Shown: positions 23,458 to 32,219 of the stretch, one piece after another
How positions within the stretch are numbered: position 1 is the first letter of the stretch
How the letters are laid out: each line of letters opens with the position of its first letter
NCBI GenBank assembly: GCA_028274885.1
Contig: JAQCMX010000171.1
Span: 1-32,219 of the forward strand
Direction of reading: 5' to 3'
DNA from: Haloarculaceae archaeon
GTDB taxonomy: Archaea > Halobacteriota > Halobacteria > Halobacteriales > Haloarculaceae
DNA: 32,219 bases
Made by a program: the position numbers and the translations under genes
Notes under the pieces: generated by a model
The model's database searches: none
What the model saw: the letters and a program-made list of their open reading frames with translations, nothing else
What the model was told of the DNA's origin: nothing

Positions 23458-23727
23458 ATGTGCGGGAACAGAGTGGATGAACTCGAATCGCGGGTCAAGG
23501 AACTTGAGGCGTCAGTTGAGGGGTTGACGGACGAACTCGTCGAGTGCAAGGTGAGACTGCGTGAACTGGAGAGCGCGGTCGACGACGACCTGGGACTCGT
23601 GCCGTCGCCGGACGAACCCACGACCGAGGTGTCCGAATCGCCGGATGCGGCCGAAGCAACTAAACCAGAGGCGTCCGACCCGGAGGATAACACGGAGGAA
23701 ACGGACAGCGAAATCATCATCGCGTGA
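23458..23727 (+). CDS. Short coiled-coil protein upstream of smc (DUF7518-like)
   Basis: An 89-residue acidic protein. Residues 4-42 form a leucine-zipper-like coiled coil (RVDELESRVKELEASVEGLT, then DELVECKVRLRELE). The remainder is a disordered Asp/Glu/Pro/Thr-rich tail ending in SEIIIA. It resembles the small haloarchaeal family placed before smc (DUF7518 in my recollection, sometimes mislabelled a bZIP factor). Position as first gene of the smc-scpA unit, 27 nt before smc, suggests a condensin-related role, but no function is known to me. Confidence 0.78.
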   Translation: MCGNRVDELESRVKELEASVEGLTDELVECKVRLRELESAVDDDLGLVPSPDEPTTEVSESPDAAEATKPEASDPEDNTEETDSEIIIA

Positions 23728-23754
23728 GGGGCCAGCTCCTCCGCGCGCATCTCA

Positions 23755-26700
23755 ATGTATATCAAAGAGCTCGTCCTCGATAAGTTCAAAAGTTTCGGCC
23801 GGAAGACACGAATCCCGCTGTACGAGGATTTCACGACCATCGCCGGCCCGAACGGCTCGGGAAAGTCAAACGTTATCGACTCGATTCTTTTCGCGCTCGG
23901 ACTCACCCGTACCTCGGGTATCCGGGCGGAGAAACTCACAGATCTGATCTACGACCCCGGTCACCAGGAGGGGGAGTCGTTCAAAGGGGAGCGGGAGGCC
24001 AGCGTGATGGTCATCCTCGACAACACCGAGCGAACCCTCGACCGGGCGCAGGTGGTCAACGCCGCCGGGACCGAGGACGTTGGCGATGTTGACGAGATTG
24101 CGATCAAGCGACGGATCAAGGAGACAGCCGAGAACTACTATTCGTACTACTACATCAACAGCCGGTCGGTCAACCTCTCTGACATCCAGGAGCTGCTCGC
24201 ACAGGCCGGTGTTACCCCAGAAGGATACAACGTCGTCATGCAGGGTGACGTCACGGAGATCATCAATATGACCCCAGGCAACCGCCGGCAGATAATCGAC
24301 GAGATCGCCGGTGTCGCCCAGTTCGACGCACAGAAATCGGATGCCTTCGAGGAACTCGACGTTGTCGAGGATCGGATCGACGAGGCTGAATTACGGATCG
24401 AGGAGAAAGAAAACCGGCTCGACCAGCTCGAAGACGAGCGCCAAACTGCCCTGCAGTACCAGGAATTACGGGACGAAAAGGAAACCTACGAAGGGTACCG
24501 CAAGGCCGCACAGCTCGAGGGCAAACGCGAACAGCTAGCCACCGTCGAGGACGAAATCGAGGCGCATCAGGACACCCTCGTGGATCGTCAGGAGACGCTC
24601 GACGACCGCCAGAGCGAACTGATGGAACTGGAGAGCGAACTCGAGGAGCTCAACGCCGAAATCGAGCACAAAGGCGAGGACGAACAGCTCGCGATCAAAC
24701 GCGAACTCGAGGAGATCAAAGGCGACATCTCGCGTCTCGAGGACAAAATCGAGAACGAAAACGAGCGCGTCGATGCGGCCGAAAACGAGCGACGGCAGGC
24801 CTTCGTCAAGATCGACCGCAAGCAGGAGACGATCGACGACTTCGAGCGCCGGATTCGCGAGACCAAAGTCGAGAAATCCTCGCTCGCCGCGGACATTCAG
24901 GACAAAGAGGACACACTCGAGGACGTCGAAAGCCGAATGGACGAGATCGGTACGGAATACGAGGCGATCAAAGAGAAACTACAGGCAAAAAAGAAGGATT
25001 TAGAGGCGGCGAAGTCAGAGAAGAACGACCTCCAGCGCGAACAGGACCGTCTCATCGACGACGCGCGTCGTCGGTCCAACGAGCACCGCGAGATCACAGC
25101 CGAGATCGACGAGGCCAGCCAACAGATCCCGGACCTGCAAGCCGAGATCGACGATCTCACCGACGAACTCGCGAAAGCCGAACGGAACCGGGAGTCAATC
25201 GCGGACGTGGTCGATGATCTGCGTGCGGAAAAAGGCGAGTACAGGACACAACTCGACGACATCGAGGACCAGTTGAACGCCGCCCAGCAGGAGTACGCCG
25301 AACTGGAGGCCAAAGCCGGCGACTCCGGTGACTCCTCGTTCGGGCGGGCGGTCTCAGCGATCCTGAACGCCGACGTGGATGGTGTCCACGGGGCTGTCGC
25401 GCAACTCGGTAGCGTTCCAGCCGAGTACGCAACTGCCTGTGAGACCGCTGCAGGTGGGCGACTCGCAAACGTCGTCGTCGACGACGACGGCGTCGGACAG
25501 CACTGCATCGAGTACCTGAAATCCCGCAACGCCGGCCGCGCAACGTTTCTGCCTCTCACGGAGATGCAACGTCGCTCTCTCCCCTCTCTCCCTGCTCGTG
25601 ACGGCGTTGTCGACTTCGCCTACAACCTCGTCGACTTCGAGGGGGCGTACGCAGGCATCTTTTCGTACGTGCTCGGCGATACACTGGTCGTCGAGGACAT
25701 CCAGACCGCGCGGGATCTGATGGGGCAGTTTCGACTGGTAACCCTCGATGGCGATCTCGCTGAAAAGTCCGGTGCGATGACCGGTGGTTCCAAGAGCGGT
25801 TCGCGGTACTCCTTTGCCGGCGGCGAGGGGAAACTCGAGCGGATCGCGGCCCGTATCAACGATCTCGAGGAGCAACGCCAGTCGGTCCGCGGACAGCTTC
25901 GTGATGTCGAGGACCGTCTCGAGGATGCCCGGGACAAGGAGTCGGAGGCGTCGAATCAGGTCCGCGAGATCGAGGCGGAGATCGAGAAACGCGAGGCTGA
26001 AATCGAAGAGACCGAAGACCACATCGCGGATCTGGAGGTAACTCTGTCGGAGATCGAGAGCAAACGCGATGAGGTTTCCGACGAGATGGATACACTGGAG
26101 GCCGACATCGTCGAAAAGAACGACGAGATCGCCGAGATCGAGGCGACAATCACCGACCTCGAGACGAAGGTCGAAGACTCCGAGCTTCCGGAGTTGACCG
26201 CGCGGGCGGAGTCACTCCGGGAGGACATCGACGATCTCCAGTCCCAGACGGACGATCTCGATGCCGATCTCAACGAGTACCAACTCGAGAAAGAGTACGC
26301 CGAGGAGGCGATCGAGGATCTTCACGACACCATCGAGAGGGCCCAGGAGCGAAAGACCGACGCCCAGGATCGAATCGAGGACTTCCACGGGCAGATCGAA
26401 CAGAAAGAGGCAACGCTCGAAGCCAAGGAGGCCGAGGTCGCGGAGTTAGAGGCCGAACTCGCGGAGCTAAAGGAGAGGCGCGGGGAGCTACGCGAGACGG
26501 TGGCTACCGCTCGGGAGCGACGTGACGAGGCCCGCGAGGCGGTCGAGGCAGTCGAAACTGAGCTCGCAGATCTACGCGAGGAGACCGACCGCCTCGCCTG
26601 GGAGATCGAGGAACTCGAAAACGATGTCGGCGAGTACGACCCTGCCGAGATCCCTGCCCACGACGAACTCGAAACGGAGATTCGTCGCTTAGAGGGGGAA

Positions 26701-27342
26701 ATGGAGAGGCTCGAACCGGTCAATATGCTCGCAATCGAGGAGTACGACCGCGTGCAGGCCGACCTCGAGGACCTCACGGAGCGCAAGGACACACTCGTCG
26801 AGGAGGCAAACGGGATCCGCGACCGGATCGCGACCTACGAAGCACGCAAAAAGGAGACGTTCATGGATGCCTACGAGGAGATCAACGCCCAGTTCCAGGA
26901 CATCTTCGAACGTCTCTCGAGCGGTACCGGTCGGCTCCACCTCGAGAACGAGGCCGATCCATTCGAGGGCGGACTGACGATGAAAGCCCAGCCCGGCGAC
27001 AAGCCAATCCAGCGCCTCGACGCGATGAGCGGCGGGGAAAAGTCCCTCACAGCACTCGCGTTCGTCTTTGCAATCCAGCGACACAACCCCGCCCCATTCT
27101 ACGCACTCGACGAGGTCGACGCGTTCCTGGATGCGGCAAACGCCGATCTCGTCGGCGAGATGGTCGACGAACTCGCAAGCGAGGCCCAGTTTGTCGTCGT
27201 CTCGCACCGTTCGGCGATGCTCGACCGGTCCGAACGGGCAATCGGCGTCACGATGCAAGACGGGAACGTCTCGGCGGTGACGGGGATCGACCTCTCCGGC
27301 GACGATCCGGATTCGATGACGGAGGCGCCTGCGGATGACTGA
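23755..27342 (+). CDS. smc: Chromosome segregation protein SMC
   Basis: A complete 1195-residue SMC ATPase, the core of condensin that organises and segregates chromosomes. Walker A is G31-S38 (GPNGSGKS). A first long coiled coil spans about 165-520, the hinge about 529-680 (FGRAVSAILNADVDGVHGAV, later NAGRATFLPLTEM), and a second coiled coil about 695-1030. The C-terminal head has the ABC signature S1092-G-G-E in DAMSGGEKSL and Walker B with D1119 and E1120 in YALDEVDAFLD. Length is normal for archaeal SMC. It overlaps scpA by 8 nt, so the two are translationally linked. Confidence 0.97.
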   Translation: MYIKELVLDKFKSFGRKTRIPLYEDFTTIAGPNGSGKSNVIDSILFALGLTRTSGIRAEKLTDLIYDPGHQEGESFKGEREASVMVILDNTERTLDRAQVVNAAGTEDVGDVDEIAIKRRIKETAENYYSYYYINSRSVNLSDIQELLAQAGVTPEGYNVVMQGDVTEIINMTPGNRRQIIDEIAGVAQFDAQKSDAFEELDVVEDRIDEAELRIEEKENRLDQLEDERQTALQYQELRDEKETYEGYRKAAQLEGKREQLATVEDEIEAHQDTLVDRQETLDDRQSELMELESELEELNAEIEHKGEDEQLAIKRELEEIKGDISRLEDKIENENERVDAAENERRQAFVKIDRKQETIDDFERRIRETKVEKSSLAADIQDKEDTLEDVESRMDEIGTEYEAIKEKLQAKKKDLEAAKSEKNDLQREQDRLIDDARRRSNEHREITAEIDEASQQIPDLQAEIDDLTDELAKAERNRESIADVVDDLRAEKGEYRTQLDDIEDQLNAAQQEYAELEAKAGDSGDSSFGRAVSAILNADVDGVHGAVAQLGSVPAEYATACETAAGGRLANVVVDDDGVGQHCIEYLKSRNAGRATFLPLTEMQRRSLPSLPARDGVVDFAYNLVDFEGAYAGIFSYVLGDTLVVEDIQTARDLMGQFRLVTLDGDLAEKSGAMTGGSKSGSRYSFAGGEGKLERIAARINDLEEQRQSVRGQLRDVEDRLEDARDKESEASNQVREIEAEIEKREAEIEETEDHIADLEVTLSEIESKRDEVSDEMDTLEADIVEKNDEIAEIEATITDLETKVEDSELPELTARAESLREDIDDLQSQTDDLDADLNEYQLEKEYAEEAIEDLHDTIERAQERKTDAQDRIEDFHGQIEQKEATLEAKEAEVAELEAELAELKERRGELRETVATARERRDEAREAVEAVETELADLREETDRLAWEIEELENDVGEYDPAEIPAHDELETEIRRLEGEMERLEPVNMLAIEEYDRVQADLEDLTERKDTLVEEANGIRDRIATYEARKKETFMDAYEEINAQFQDIFERLSSGTGRLHLENEADPFEGGLTMKAQPGDKPIQRLDAMSGGEKSLTALAFVFAIQRHNPAPFYALDEVDAFLDAANADLVGEMVDELASEAQFVVVSHRSAMLDRSERAIGVTMQDGNVSAVTGIDLSGDDPDSMTEAPADD
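27321..27325 (+). promoter_or_regulatory. Shine-Dalgarno of scpA within smc
   Basis: GGAGG lies 9 nt before the scpA ATG at 27335, inside the smc 3' end. It fixes the scpA start and supports translation from the polycistronic mRNA. Confidence 0.5.
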
Positions 27343-28288
27343 CCCTGAGATCCCGCTCGATATCACCGGCCACGAGGACCGCGAACGGCCCGGTGGCTCG
27401 ACCCCCGGATCCGGCGAGGGCGGTGTCACCGATCCCGGCACGAGCGGGCCCCGCAAGCAGCCCTCCGACCGTCCGCCGGCTACCCAGGCGGACGGTGGCT
27501 CCGGGGAGGAGGGGGTCGAGCCCGTCGAGGTACTGGTCCAACTTGCCGAGGACGGCGAGATCGAGCCCTGGGACATCGATATCGTTGCCGTGACCGACAA
27601 GTTCCTCAATAGACTCGACGCTGCCGATCTGCGCTCGTCCGGACGGGCGCTGTTTTACGCGAGCGTACTGTGCCGGATGAAAGCCAACGCGATGCTCTCG
27701 GCGGACGACGACGAAGTCGAGGACCCCGAGCCCTGGGAGTCGGCCCTGAACGCGGACGCACCAACCGGGGAGCAAAACCCGTTCGCGCCGCTAGAACAGG
27801 AGATCGAACGGCGTCTCGAGCGCAAGCGTGCGCGGGGAATGCCCCAGACGCTCGACGAACTGGTCCGTGATCTTCGCTCCGCGGAGCGGGACAACTGGTG
27901 GAAGGAGTCACGGGAATACGATACGTCGGACGAACCGTCGACGTACAGTCGCGGCACACAGGAACTGGACTATCGTAACAGCGATCAGTTCCGGATGGAC
28001 GACGAACCGACCGAAGCCCAAGTAACCGGCGACACCCACGGCGAGGACATCGACGAAATCGTCGACGATGTGTACGCCACTGTCGGGGAACACTACGACC
28101 AGGGCCGTACGGAGGTGCTCTTCCGGGAGATCGAAGACGCCGGCGGATCACGGGTGAACACATTTTTTGGCCTGCTATTTCTCTCCCACCGGGGACGGGT
28201 CCGACTCCGTCAGGACGAACTGTTCGGTGACCTCTGGGTCCAAGATCCCAACGCGTCGACAGGATCGGGCGAGGTCGTGGCTGACTGA
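27335..28288 (+). CDS. scpA: Segregation and condensation protein A (kleisin)
   Basis: A 317-residue kleisin that bridges the SMC heads. After an extended disordered N-terminus (residues 1-60, Gly/Pro/Asp-rich) comes the ScpA core: VEVLVQLAEDGEIEPWDIDI and IVAVTDKFLNRL (about 67-93), LFYASVLCRMKANAML (about 107-123), then acidic middle sequence. The C-terminal winged helix is near residues 265-310 (EVLFREIEDAGGSRVNTFFG, then LLFLSHRGRVRLRQDELFGD). It overlaps smc by 8 nt. No scpB lies next to it; the next gene is radA on the opposite strand. The long N-terminal extension looks typical of haloarchaeal versions. Confidence 0.93.
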   Translation: MTDPEIPLDITGHEDRERPGGSTPGSGEGGVTDPGTSGPRKQPSDRPPATQADGGSGEEGVEPVEVLVQLAEDGEIEPWDIDIVAVTDKFLNRLDAADLRSSGRALFYASVLCRMKANAMLSADDDEVEDPEPWESALNADAPTGEQNPFAPLEQEIERRLERKRARGMPQTLDELVRDLRSAERDNWWKESREYDTSDEPSTYSRGTQELDYRNSDQFRMDDEPTEAQVTGDTHGEDIDEIVDDVYATVGEHYDQGRTEVLFREIEDAGGSRVNTFFGLLFLSHRGRVRLRQDELFGDLWVQDPNASTGSGEVVAD

Positions 28289-28292
28289 GTCT

Positions 28293-28309
28293 CGTCCGTG
28301 ACTCGGACG
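28293..28309. terminator. Small hairpin between convergent scpA and radA
   Basis: CGTCCG (28293-28298) and CGGACG (28304-28309) can pair around a 5-nt loop just after the scpA stop. There is no T-run, so a termination role is only possible. Confidence 0.25.
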
Positions 28310-28376
28310 CCCGCGGTCTCAGTCGCGACCCCCTCTGGACCGTCATTGCGACCGTCCTCCTGGTGAGTGTCGTGTC

Positions 28377-29423
28377 TCACTCGGGAACGAGTCCGTCTTC
28401 AGTCACACGCATGACCGCCTCGCCGTCGGGGAGGTTCGGCGCATCTTCCAGGCTGACGATCCGCTTGTTGGCCTTGGATTTGCGCAGATAGAGCCGAAAC
28501 GTCGAGGTGTGTCCGAGGATGTTGCCTCCGATGGGCTGTGTCGGGTCGCCAAAAAATGAGTCAGGGTTGGCCGAAACCTGATTCGTGACGATAACAGCGG
28601 TGTTGTTCAGATCGCCCACACGCATCAGATCGTGGAGATGTTTGTTGAGTTTCTGCTGGCGTTCGGCGAGTTCGCCACGCCCGACGTACTCGGCACGGAA
28701 ATGAGCCGTCAGCGAGTCCACACAGAGGAGACGCACCGGAAACTGTTCGTCCTGGCTCTCGCCTGCGATCTCCTGGGCCTTTTCGGCGAGGAGGATCTGG
28801 TGGTTGGAATTGAACGCCTTGGCGACGTGGATCTTGTCCAGAATCGACTCTAGCAGGTCCTCGATCAGTTCCTCCTCGTTCGGGTCTGCATCCTCTTTGG
28901 CTGCCACGTCGTGCAGTACCATCGCCGCCTCGGTTGCCTCGTCGGACAACCCACGGACCATATCCTCTATACGCTCGGGACGGAACGTATCCTCGGAGTC
29001 GACGAAGATGGCACTCCCCTCCAATCCGCCGTGCTCGTGGGGCAACTGGACGTTGACCGCGAGTTGATGGGTCACCTGTGACTTGCCGGAGCCGAACTCG
29101 CCGTATACCTCGGTAATAGACTGGGTCTCGACGCCTCCGCCGAGTAATTCGTCGATTTCCTCGACCCCCCAGGTGAGTTTGCCGATCTGTTCACGCCGTT
29201 CGAGCACTGTCGCACCGCTCTCGAAGCCGCCGATATCCGCCGCCTCGCGCGCCGCGCTGATGATGTCGGCTGCGCTCGACTCGCCGATGTCGGCGGTGTT
29301 AGATAGCTCGCCCGGACTCGCGACTGCGATCCCCTGGTAGTTATCGAACCCGTTGTCCTTGAGTTTCTCTGCTGTCGCCGGACCGACGCCCGGCAGGTCT
29401 TGGAGGTCTTCACCTGTCGACAT
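28377..29423 (-). CDS. radA: DNA repair and recombination protein RadA
   Basis: A 348-residue archaeal RecA/Rad51 recombinase that forms filaments on single-stranded DNA and exchanges strands. The N-terminal helix-hairpin-helix domain (LQDLPGVGPATAEKL, residues 7-21) is followed by the linker and the ATPase core: Walker A G108-S115 (GEFGSGKS), Walker B LLCVDSL, and the DNA-binding loop region ending in TNQVSANPDSFFGD. Family tail motifs are GGNILGHTSTFRLYLRKSK and LEDAPNLPDGEA. There is no intein; length is normal. The start at 29423 has a TATA-like site 27 nt upstream. It is convergent with scpA, 88 nt between stops. Confidence 0.97.
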   Translation of the reverse strand: MSTGEDLQDLPGVGPATAEKLKDNGFDNYQGIAVASPGELSNTADIGESSAADIISAAREAADIGGFESGATVLERREQIGKLTWGVEEIDELLGGGVETQSITEVYGEFGSGKSQVTHQLAVNVQLPHEHGGLEGSAIFVDSEDTFRPERIEDMVRGLSDEATEAAMVLHDVAAKEDADPNEEELIEDLLESILDKIHVAKAFNSNHQILLAEKAQEIAGESQDEQFPVRLLCVDSLTAHFRAEYVGRGELAERQQKLNKHLHDLMRVGDLNNTAVIVTNQVSANPDSFFGDPTQPIGGNILGHTSTFRLYLRKSKANKRIVSLEDAPNLPDGEAVMRVTEDGLVPE

Positions 29424-29445
29424 AGTCGGCGATTGTGCCCCCTCG

Positions 29446-29454
29446 TACATAAAG
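29446..29454 (-). promoter_or_regulatory. TATA box of radA
   Basis: The minus strand reads CTTTATGTA, centred 27 nt upstream of the start at 29423; leaderless mRNA predicted. Confidence 0.55.
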
Positions 29455-29611
29455 CCACGTTAACAGCATACTGAAAGTGAAATCGAGGGAGGGCAAACGC
29501 TGGGTTGGCCCCTCACGGCAAACGTTCATTACACGGGACAACACGGCCCTCGCCCGCCGGCCGATCCGCATGGGGTGGTATCCCCTGGAGGCGTCAGTGT
29601 CGAACAGGAAA

Positions 29612-29619
29612 CTTACAAA
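29612..29619 (+). promoter_or_regulatory. TATA-like element of the NMD3 homologue gene
   Basis: CTTACAAA is centred about 28 nt before the ATG at 29644, supporting that start over the in-frame upstream codon at 29575. Confidence 0.45.
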
Positions 29620-29643
29620 TGGTGGTCCCATATTAGTGTAACG

Positions 29644-30798
29644 ATGAGTCGTTCCGAAGCCTTCTGTCCGCGGTGTGGCGATCCGGTTGCACACCTCCGC
29701 GAGTCGCCGGGTGCAACCGACCGTGACCGGGCGCTCTGTGACAGCTGTTATGTCGCGGAATACGATCTCGTGGAAGCACCGGACCGCATTCAGGTGCGCG
29801 TCTGTTCGGGCTGTGGGGCGACTCACCGCGGCAACCGTTGGGTCGACGTCGGTGCCGAGGACTACACCGACGTCGCAATCGAGGCGGTGACCGACGCACT
29901 TTCCGTCCACGTCGATGCCAGCAGTATCTCCTGGCAGGTCACGCCCGAACGGGTCGACAAGAACACCATCCGGATGCACTGTCAGTTCTCGGGCCTGTTA
30001 CGGGAGACGCCACTGGCCGAGGAGGTCGTGGTTCCGGTCAAAGTCAGTCGCCAGACGTGCGACCGCTGTGGACGGATCGCGGGTGGATCCTACGCCAGCA
30101 CCGTCCAGGTTCGAGCGAGCGACCGCACCCCCGACGAGGCTGAATGCCGGCGCGCCGACGAACTCGCCCGGGAACTCGTCGCCAAAACGGAGGCAAAAGG
30201 TGATCGGGAAGCGTTTCTCACGGAAACGCGTGAGACCGAGGGTGGTATGGACATCCGCCTGTCGACCACCCGGTTGGGCGAGCAGGTCGCCCGCCAGATT
30301 GTCCGCGAACTCGGGGGGACATACACCGACCACGAGACGCTGTTGACCGAAGATTCGGACGGCAACGAGGTGTACCGCGTGACCTATGCCGTCCGTCTCC
30401 CACCGTACCGTCCCGGCGAGATCATCGTCCCGGCGGATACGGACGGACCGGTTCTGGTCCGCAGCGTTCGGGGGAATTTGAAAGGAACGCGACTCCGGAG
30501 TGGCAAACCGTACGAGACATCCTTCGAGGACGGCGATGCACCCGACGCGCGCCGCGTGGGGTGGTGTACGGAGAGCCAGGAGACAGCTCTCGTCGCCGTC
30601 GAAGACGACCACGCCGTCCAGGTACTCGACCCCGAGACCTACGAAACAAAAAGTGTTGCCCGCCCCGACTATCTCGACCCCGATGTGGCCACCGTCGAGG
30701 TGATCCGGAGTCACACTGGTCTGTACGTGCTTCCAGACGACTCTTTGGACGGGTCTCGTCCGAACCGGACGGGAAACGATCGGCACAATCAGGGGTAA
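29644..30798 (+). CDS. nmd3: NMD3-family ribosome-associated protein
   Basis: A 384-residue homologue of eukaryotic NMD3, the adaptor for 60S subunit export. Archaea have no nucleus, so a role in large-subunit maturation is the usual inference. The N-terminus has a string of treble-clef/zinc-type Cys pairs: C8/C11, C32/C35, C54/C57, and a later pair in TCDRCGRIAGG (about 139-149). The central region (ELAREL, then GGMDIRLSTTRLGEQVARQI) and a beta-rich domain with RVTYAVRLPPYRPGEIIV match the family. The C-terminal 15 residues are polar and dispensable-looking. Divergent from radA, 220 nt between starts. Confidence 0.9.
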   Translation: MSRSEAFCPRCGDPVAHLRESPGATDRDRALCDSCYVAEYDLVEAPDRIQVRVCSGCGATHRGNRWVDVGAEDYTDVAIEAVTDALSVHVDASSISWQVTPERVDKNTIRMHCQFSGLLRETPLAEEVVVPVKVSRQTCDRCGRIAGGSYASTVQVRASDRTPDEAECRRADELARELVAKTEAKGDREAFLTETRETEGGMDIRLSTTRLGEQVARQIVRELGGTYTDHETLLTEDSDGNEVYRVTYAVRLPPYRPGEIIVPADTDGPVLVRSVRGNLKGTRLRSGKPYETSFEDGDAPDARRVGWCTESQETALVAVEDDHAVQVLDPETYETKSVARPDYLDPDVATVEVIRSHTGLYVLPDDSLDGSRPNRTGNDRHNQG

Positions 30799-30920
30799 GA
30801 CGCAGGTGTCACCGACAGCGGATCGGTACCGGTCGATCGGGTCGCAGCGTCGGACCACCTGCTCGGCGAGTCCCCCACTGTGACACAACCCTTTTTTCCA
30901 ACCGGAGACTCCCAGGTGCT

Positions 30921-31934
30921 ATGAACCTGGCCTGGATGTTGGTGCTGTCGATAACGGAAAATGAGACAGCAATCGCCGAGGAGAGTCCGATTCCACGGCC
31001 GAGTTGGTTACCCGGGTGGACCCCTGGGTGGACGGTCGACATCGCCGCCTCGGTGCTGGTCGTCGTGCTCGCCTGGCTCGCGGCCCGACTGCTCGTCCGC
31101 CTTTTCAGTCGTCGACTCGCCCGACACCTGGAGCGTCCCAGCCTCACCCGTGCCTCTCTTGGCGCCGTCCGGGCCGGCGTCTACGTCTTTGCACTGCTCG
31201 TTATTCTTCGTATCAACGGACTCGATCTCGGGAACATCGCGCTTTCCGTGACTGTCTTCTCGGCTGTGGTCGGTGTCATCCTGGCACCCATCGTTGGAAG
31301 TGTTATCAGTGGGTTGTTTCTGCTCGCCGACCAGCCCTACGAGATCGGCGACATGATCGAACTCGCAGACCGCGGTCAGCGGGGGTTTGTGGACGATATT
31401 ACGCTCCGATACACGAAGATATTCACACTCGACAATACCTTTCTGGTCGTCCCAAACGGGGAAATGCGCCAGCGCGACGTGGTCAATTACTCCGCCGAGG
31501 ACACCCGCGTGCGACTCTCCGTTCAGGTACTCATAACCTACGAGAGTGACCTCGCGACAGCACGGACCCGACTCGAAGCAAGTGCCCGGAGCGTCGACCG
31601 TGTCATCTCTGGCGGGCCGAGTATCCGCGTCGGCGGCGCACGCTATCCCGCCAGTCCGCAGGCGCTGATCGAGGAGTTTGGGGACAGCGGTATCCTGTTA
31701 CGGTTGCGCTACTGGGTGCAGGAGCCGTACCGGATACAGATCGTCCAGTCGAAGGTCCAGGAGAACGTCTGGAATGCCTTCGAAGGCGAGGATATCGAGT
31801 TCGCGTACCCCCACAGACACCACGTCTTCGACGATACCAGTGGGGAGTTACAACTCTCGGCGGATCGAGCGCAGAGTCGCCCGTCCGTGGAGACGGAAAC
31901 CGGCCCTCCTGTCGACAACGGGGACGCCCGATAG
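30921..31934 (+). CDS. MscS-family mechanosensitive channel
   Basis: A 337-residue small-conductance mechanosensitive channel protein, which releases solutes when membrane tension rises. A hydrophobic N-terminal stretch is followed by TM helices about 33-56 (VDIAASVLVVVLAWLAARLL), about 73-95 (AVRAGVYVFALLVILRINGL) and the pore-lining segment about 103-135 (LSVTVFSAVVGVILAPIVGS, then VISGLFLLADQPYEIGDMIE). The beta domain follows (DITLRYTKIFTLDNTFLVVP, then NGEMRQRDVVNYS) and an alpha/beta C-terminal domain to about 310, then an acidic tail. The start at 30921 is the first ATG before the hydrophobic stretch. Upstream CTTTTTT at 30894-30900 is only a weak promoter candidate. Confidence 0.93.
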   Translation: MNLAWMLVLSITENETAIAEESPIPRPSWLPGWTPGWTVDIAASVLVVVLAWLAARLLVRLFSRRLARHLERPSLTRASLGAVRAGVYVFALLVILRINGLDLGNIALSVTVFSAVVGVILAPIVGSVISGLFLLADQPYEIGDMIELADRGQRGFVDDITLRYTKIFTLDNTFLVVPNGEMRQRDVVNYSAEDTRVRLSVQVLITYESDLATARTRLEASARSVDRVISGGPSIRVGGARYPASPQALIEEFGDSGILLRLRYWVQEPYRIQIVQSKVQENVWNAFEGEDIEFAYPHRHHVFDDTSGELQLSADRAQSRPSVETETGPPVDNGDAR

Positions 31935-31982
31935 ATACCAGCAACTGTGACTCCGGTCTCGGGAACAGTACGTGTGCCGTGG

Positions 31983-32219
31983 TCAGTGTCTGGGGGCAGA
32001 CACAGTCACGACCTTGCAGTCGAGTTTCTCGTCCAGAAAGCGTTCAATGTCGGGATCGTCCATGAGTCGCCTGATCATCTTGCGCCATCGGCTGACCTGT
32101 TTCTTTCCGATGACGACGACGTCGACCTCCTCGGTGGCGACCTCTTCGAGGATTGACTCCTCGACGAGTAGCCCCTGTCTGACCGAGTATCTGGCTCGCG
32201 GAATCCGCCCGAACGCCTC
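31983..32219 (-). CDS. Universal stress protein-like gene, C-terminal part (truncated by window)
   Basis: An open frame enters from the right edge and ends at TGA (complement of 31983-31985), giving 78 residues. The sequence LLVEESILEEVATEEVDVVV followed by IGKKQVSRWRKMI and the final strand KVVTVSAP resembles the C-terminal half of UspA-fold proteins, where a hydrophobic strand (VDVVVIG) precedes the last helix and strand. The usual G-x9-G-S/T nucleotide motif is not evident (IGKKQVSRW instead), so it may not bind ATP. It is convergent with the MscS gene, 48 nt between stops. Confidence 0.65.
   Translation of the reverse strand, partial: EAFGRIPRARYSVRQGLLVEESILEEVATEEVDVVVIGKKQVSRWRKMIRRLMDDPDIERFLDEKLDCKVVTVSAPRH

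Noticed and set aside
23271..23939. 222-codon minus-strand frame across the gatB-smc gap and the start of smc
   Set aside because: Ser-rich composition, antisense to smc and the coiled-coil gene, no domain.
28377..29423. Possible intein in radA
   Set aside because: Walker A and B and flanking motifs are uninterrupted and the length is normal; smc, topA and gatB are likewise uninterrupted.
1..32219. tRNA, rRNA, CRISPR array, IS element or integration site
   Set aside because: No tRNA-like T-loop/acceptor pairing, regularly spaced repeats, transposase-like product or terminal inverted repeats were seen on reading. A covariance-model scan could still find a small RNA.

Overview
The window is a stretch of haloarchaeal (class Halobacteria) chromosome. 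The evidence is the archaeal information-processing genes (TFB, RadA, an NMD3 homologue, archaeal topoisomerase I), archaea-only metabolic enzymes (pantoate kinase, phosphopantothenate synthetase, 3-dehydroquinate synthase II, type II GAPDH), high GC, very acidic proteins rich in Asp/Glu, and archaeal TATA boxes about 27 nt upstream of many starts. I cannot name the genus.

Layout, left to right. 1-1842: the tail of an unknown gene, then the archaeal coenzyme A pair pantoate kinase and 4-phosphopantoate--beta-alanine ligase. 1950-6310: CheC, a convergent macro-domain protein, and a large divergent PAS/GAF histidine kinase. 6369-8569: type II GAPDH, a small DUF5789-type protein on the opposite strand, and a phasin-like helical protein with a tandem repeat before its promoter. 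8742-11577: a radical SAM protein of the COG1031 type, a 57-residue membrane protein, and a 223-residue polytopic membrane protein. 11949-16365: TFB, a soluble chemoreceptor signalling module with no sensor, type I 3-dehydroquinate dehydratase, a zinc-ribbon membrane protein, and 3-dehydroquinate synthase II on the opposite strand. 16821-18884: a membrane-tethered winged-helix regulator, a SHOCT membrane protein, and an SDR oxidoreductase. 19053-23141: topA and gatB on the minus strand. 23458-28288: a short coiled-coil protein, smc and scpA as an operon. 28377-32219: radA (minus), the NMD3 homologue, an MscS channel, and a truncated universal-stress-like gene at the right edge.

Functional themes: two consecutive steps of archaeal CoA synthesis lie side by side. 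Two consecutive steps of the archaeal shikimate route (DHQ synthase II and DHQ dehydratase) converge around a small membrane protein. Chromosome maintenance genes (topA, smc, scpA, radA) cluster in the right half. Signal-transduction parts (CheC, histidine kinase, receptor module) are scattered rather than in a che operon.

Transcription logic: most first-in-unit genes have a TATA-like element centred 26-31 nt before the start codon, as expected for leaderless mRNAs. Some others (pantoate kinase, scpA, topA) instead have a GGAGG or AGGTGA Shine-Dalgarno. I see no rRNA, tRNA, CRISPR array, IS element or attachment site. The window looks like ordinary core chromosome; the interesting points are small uncharacterised proteins and regulatory arrangements, not an obvious new defence or biosynthetic system.
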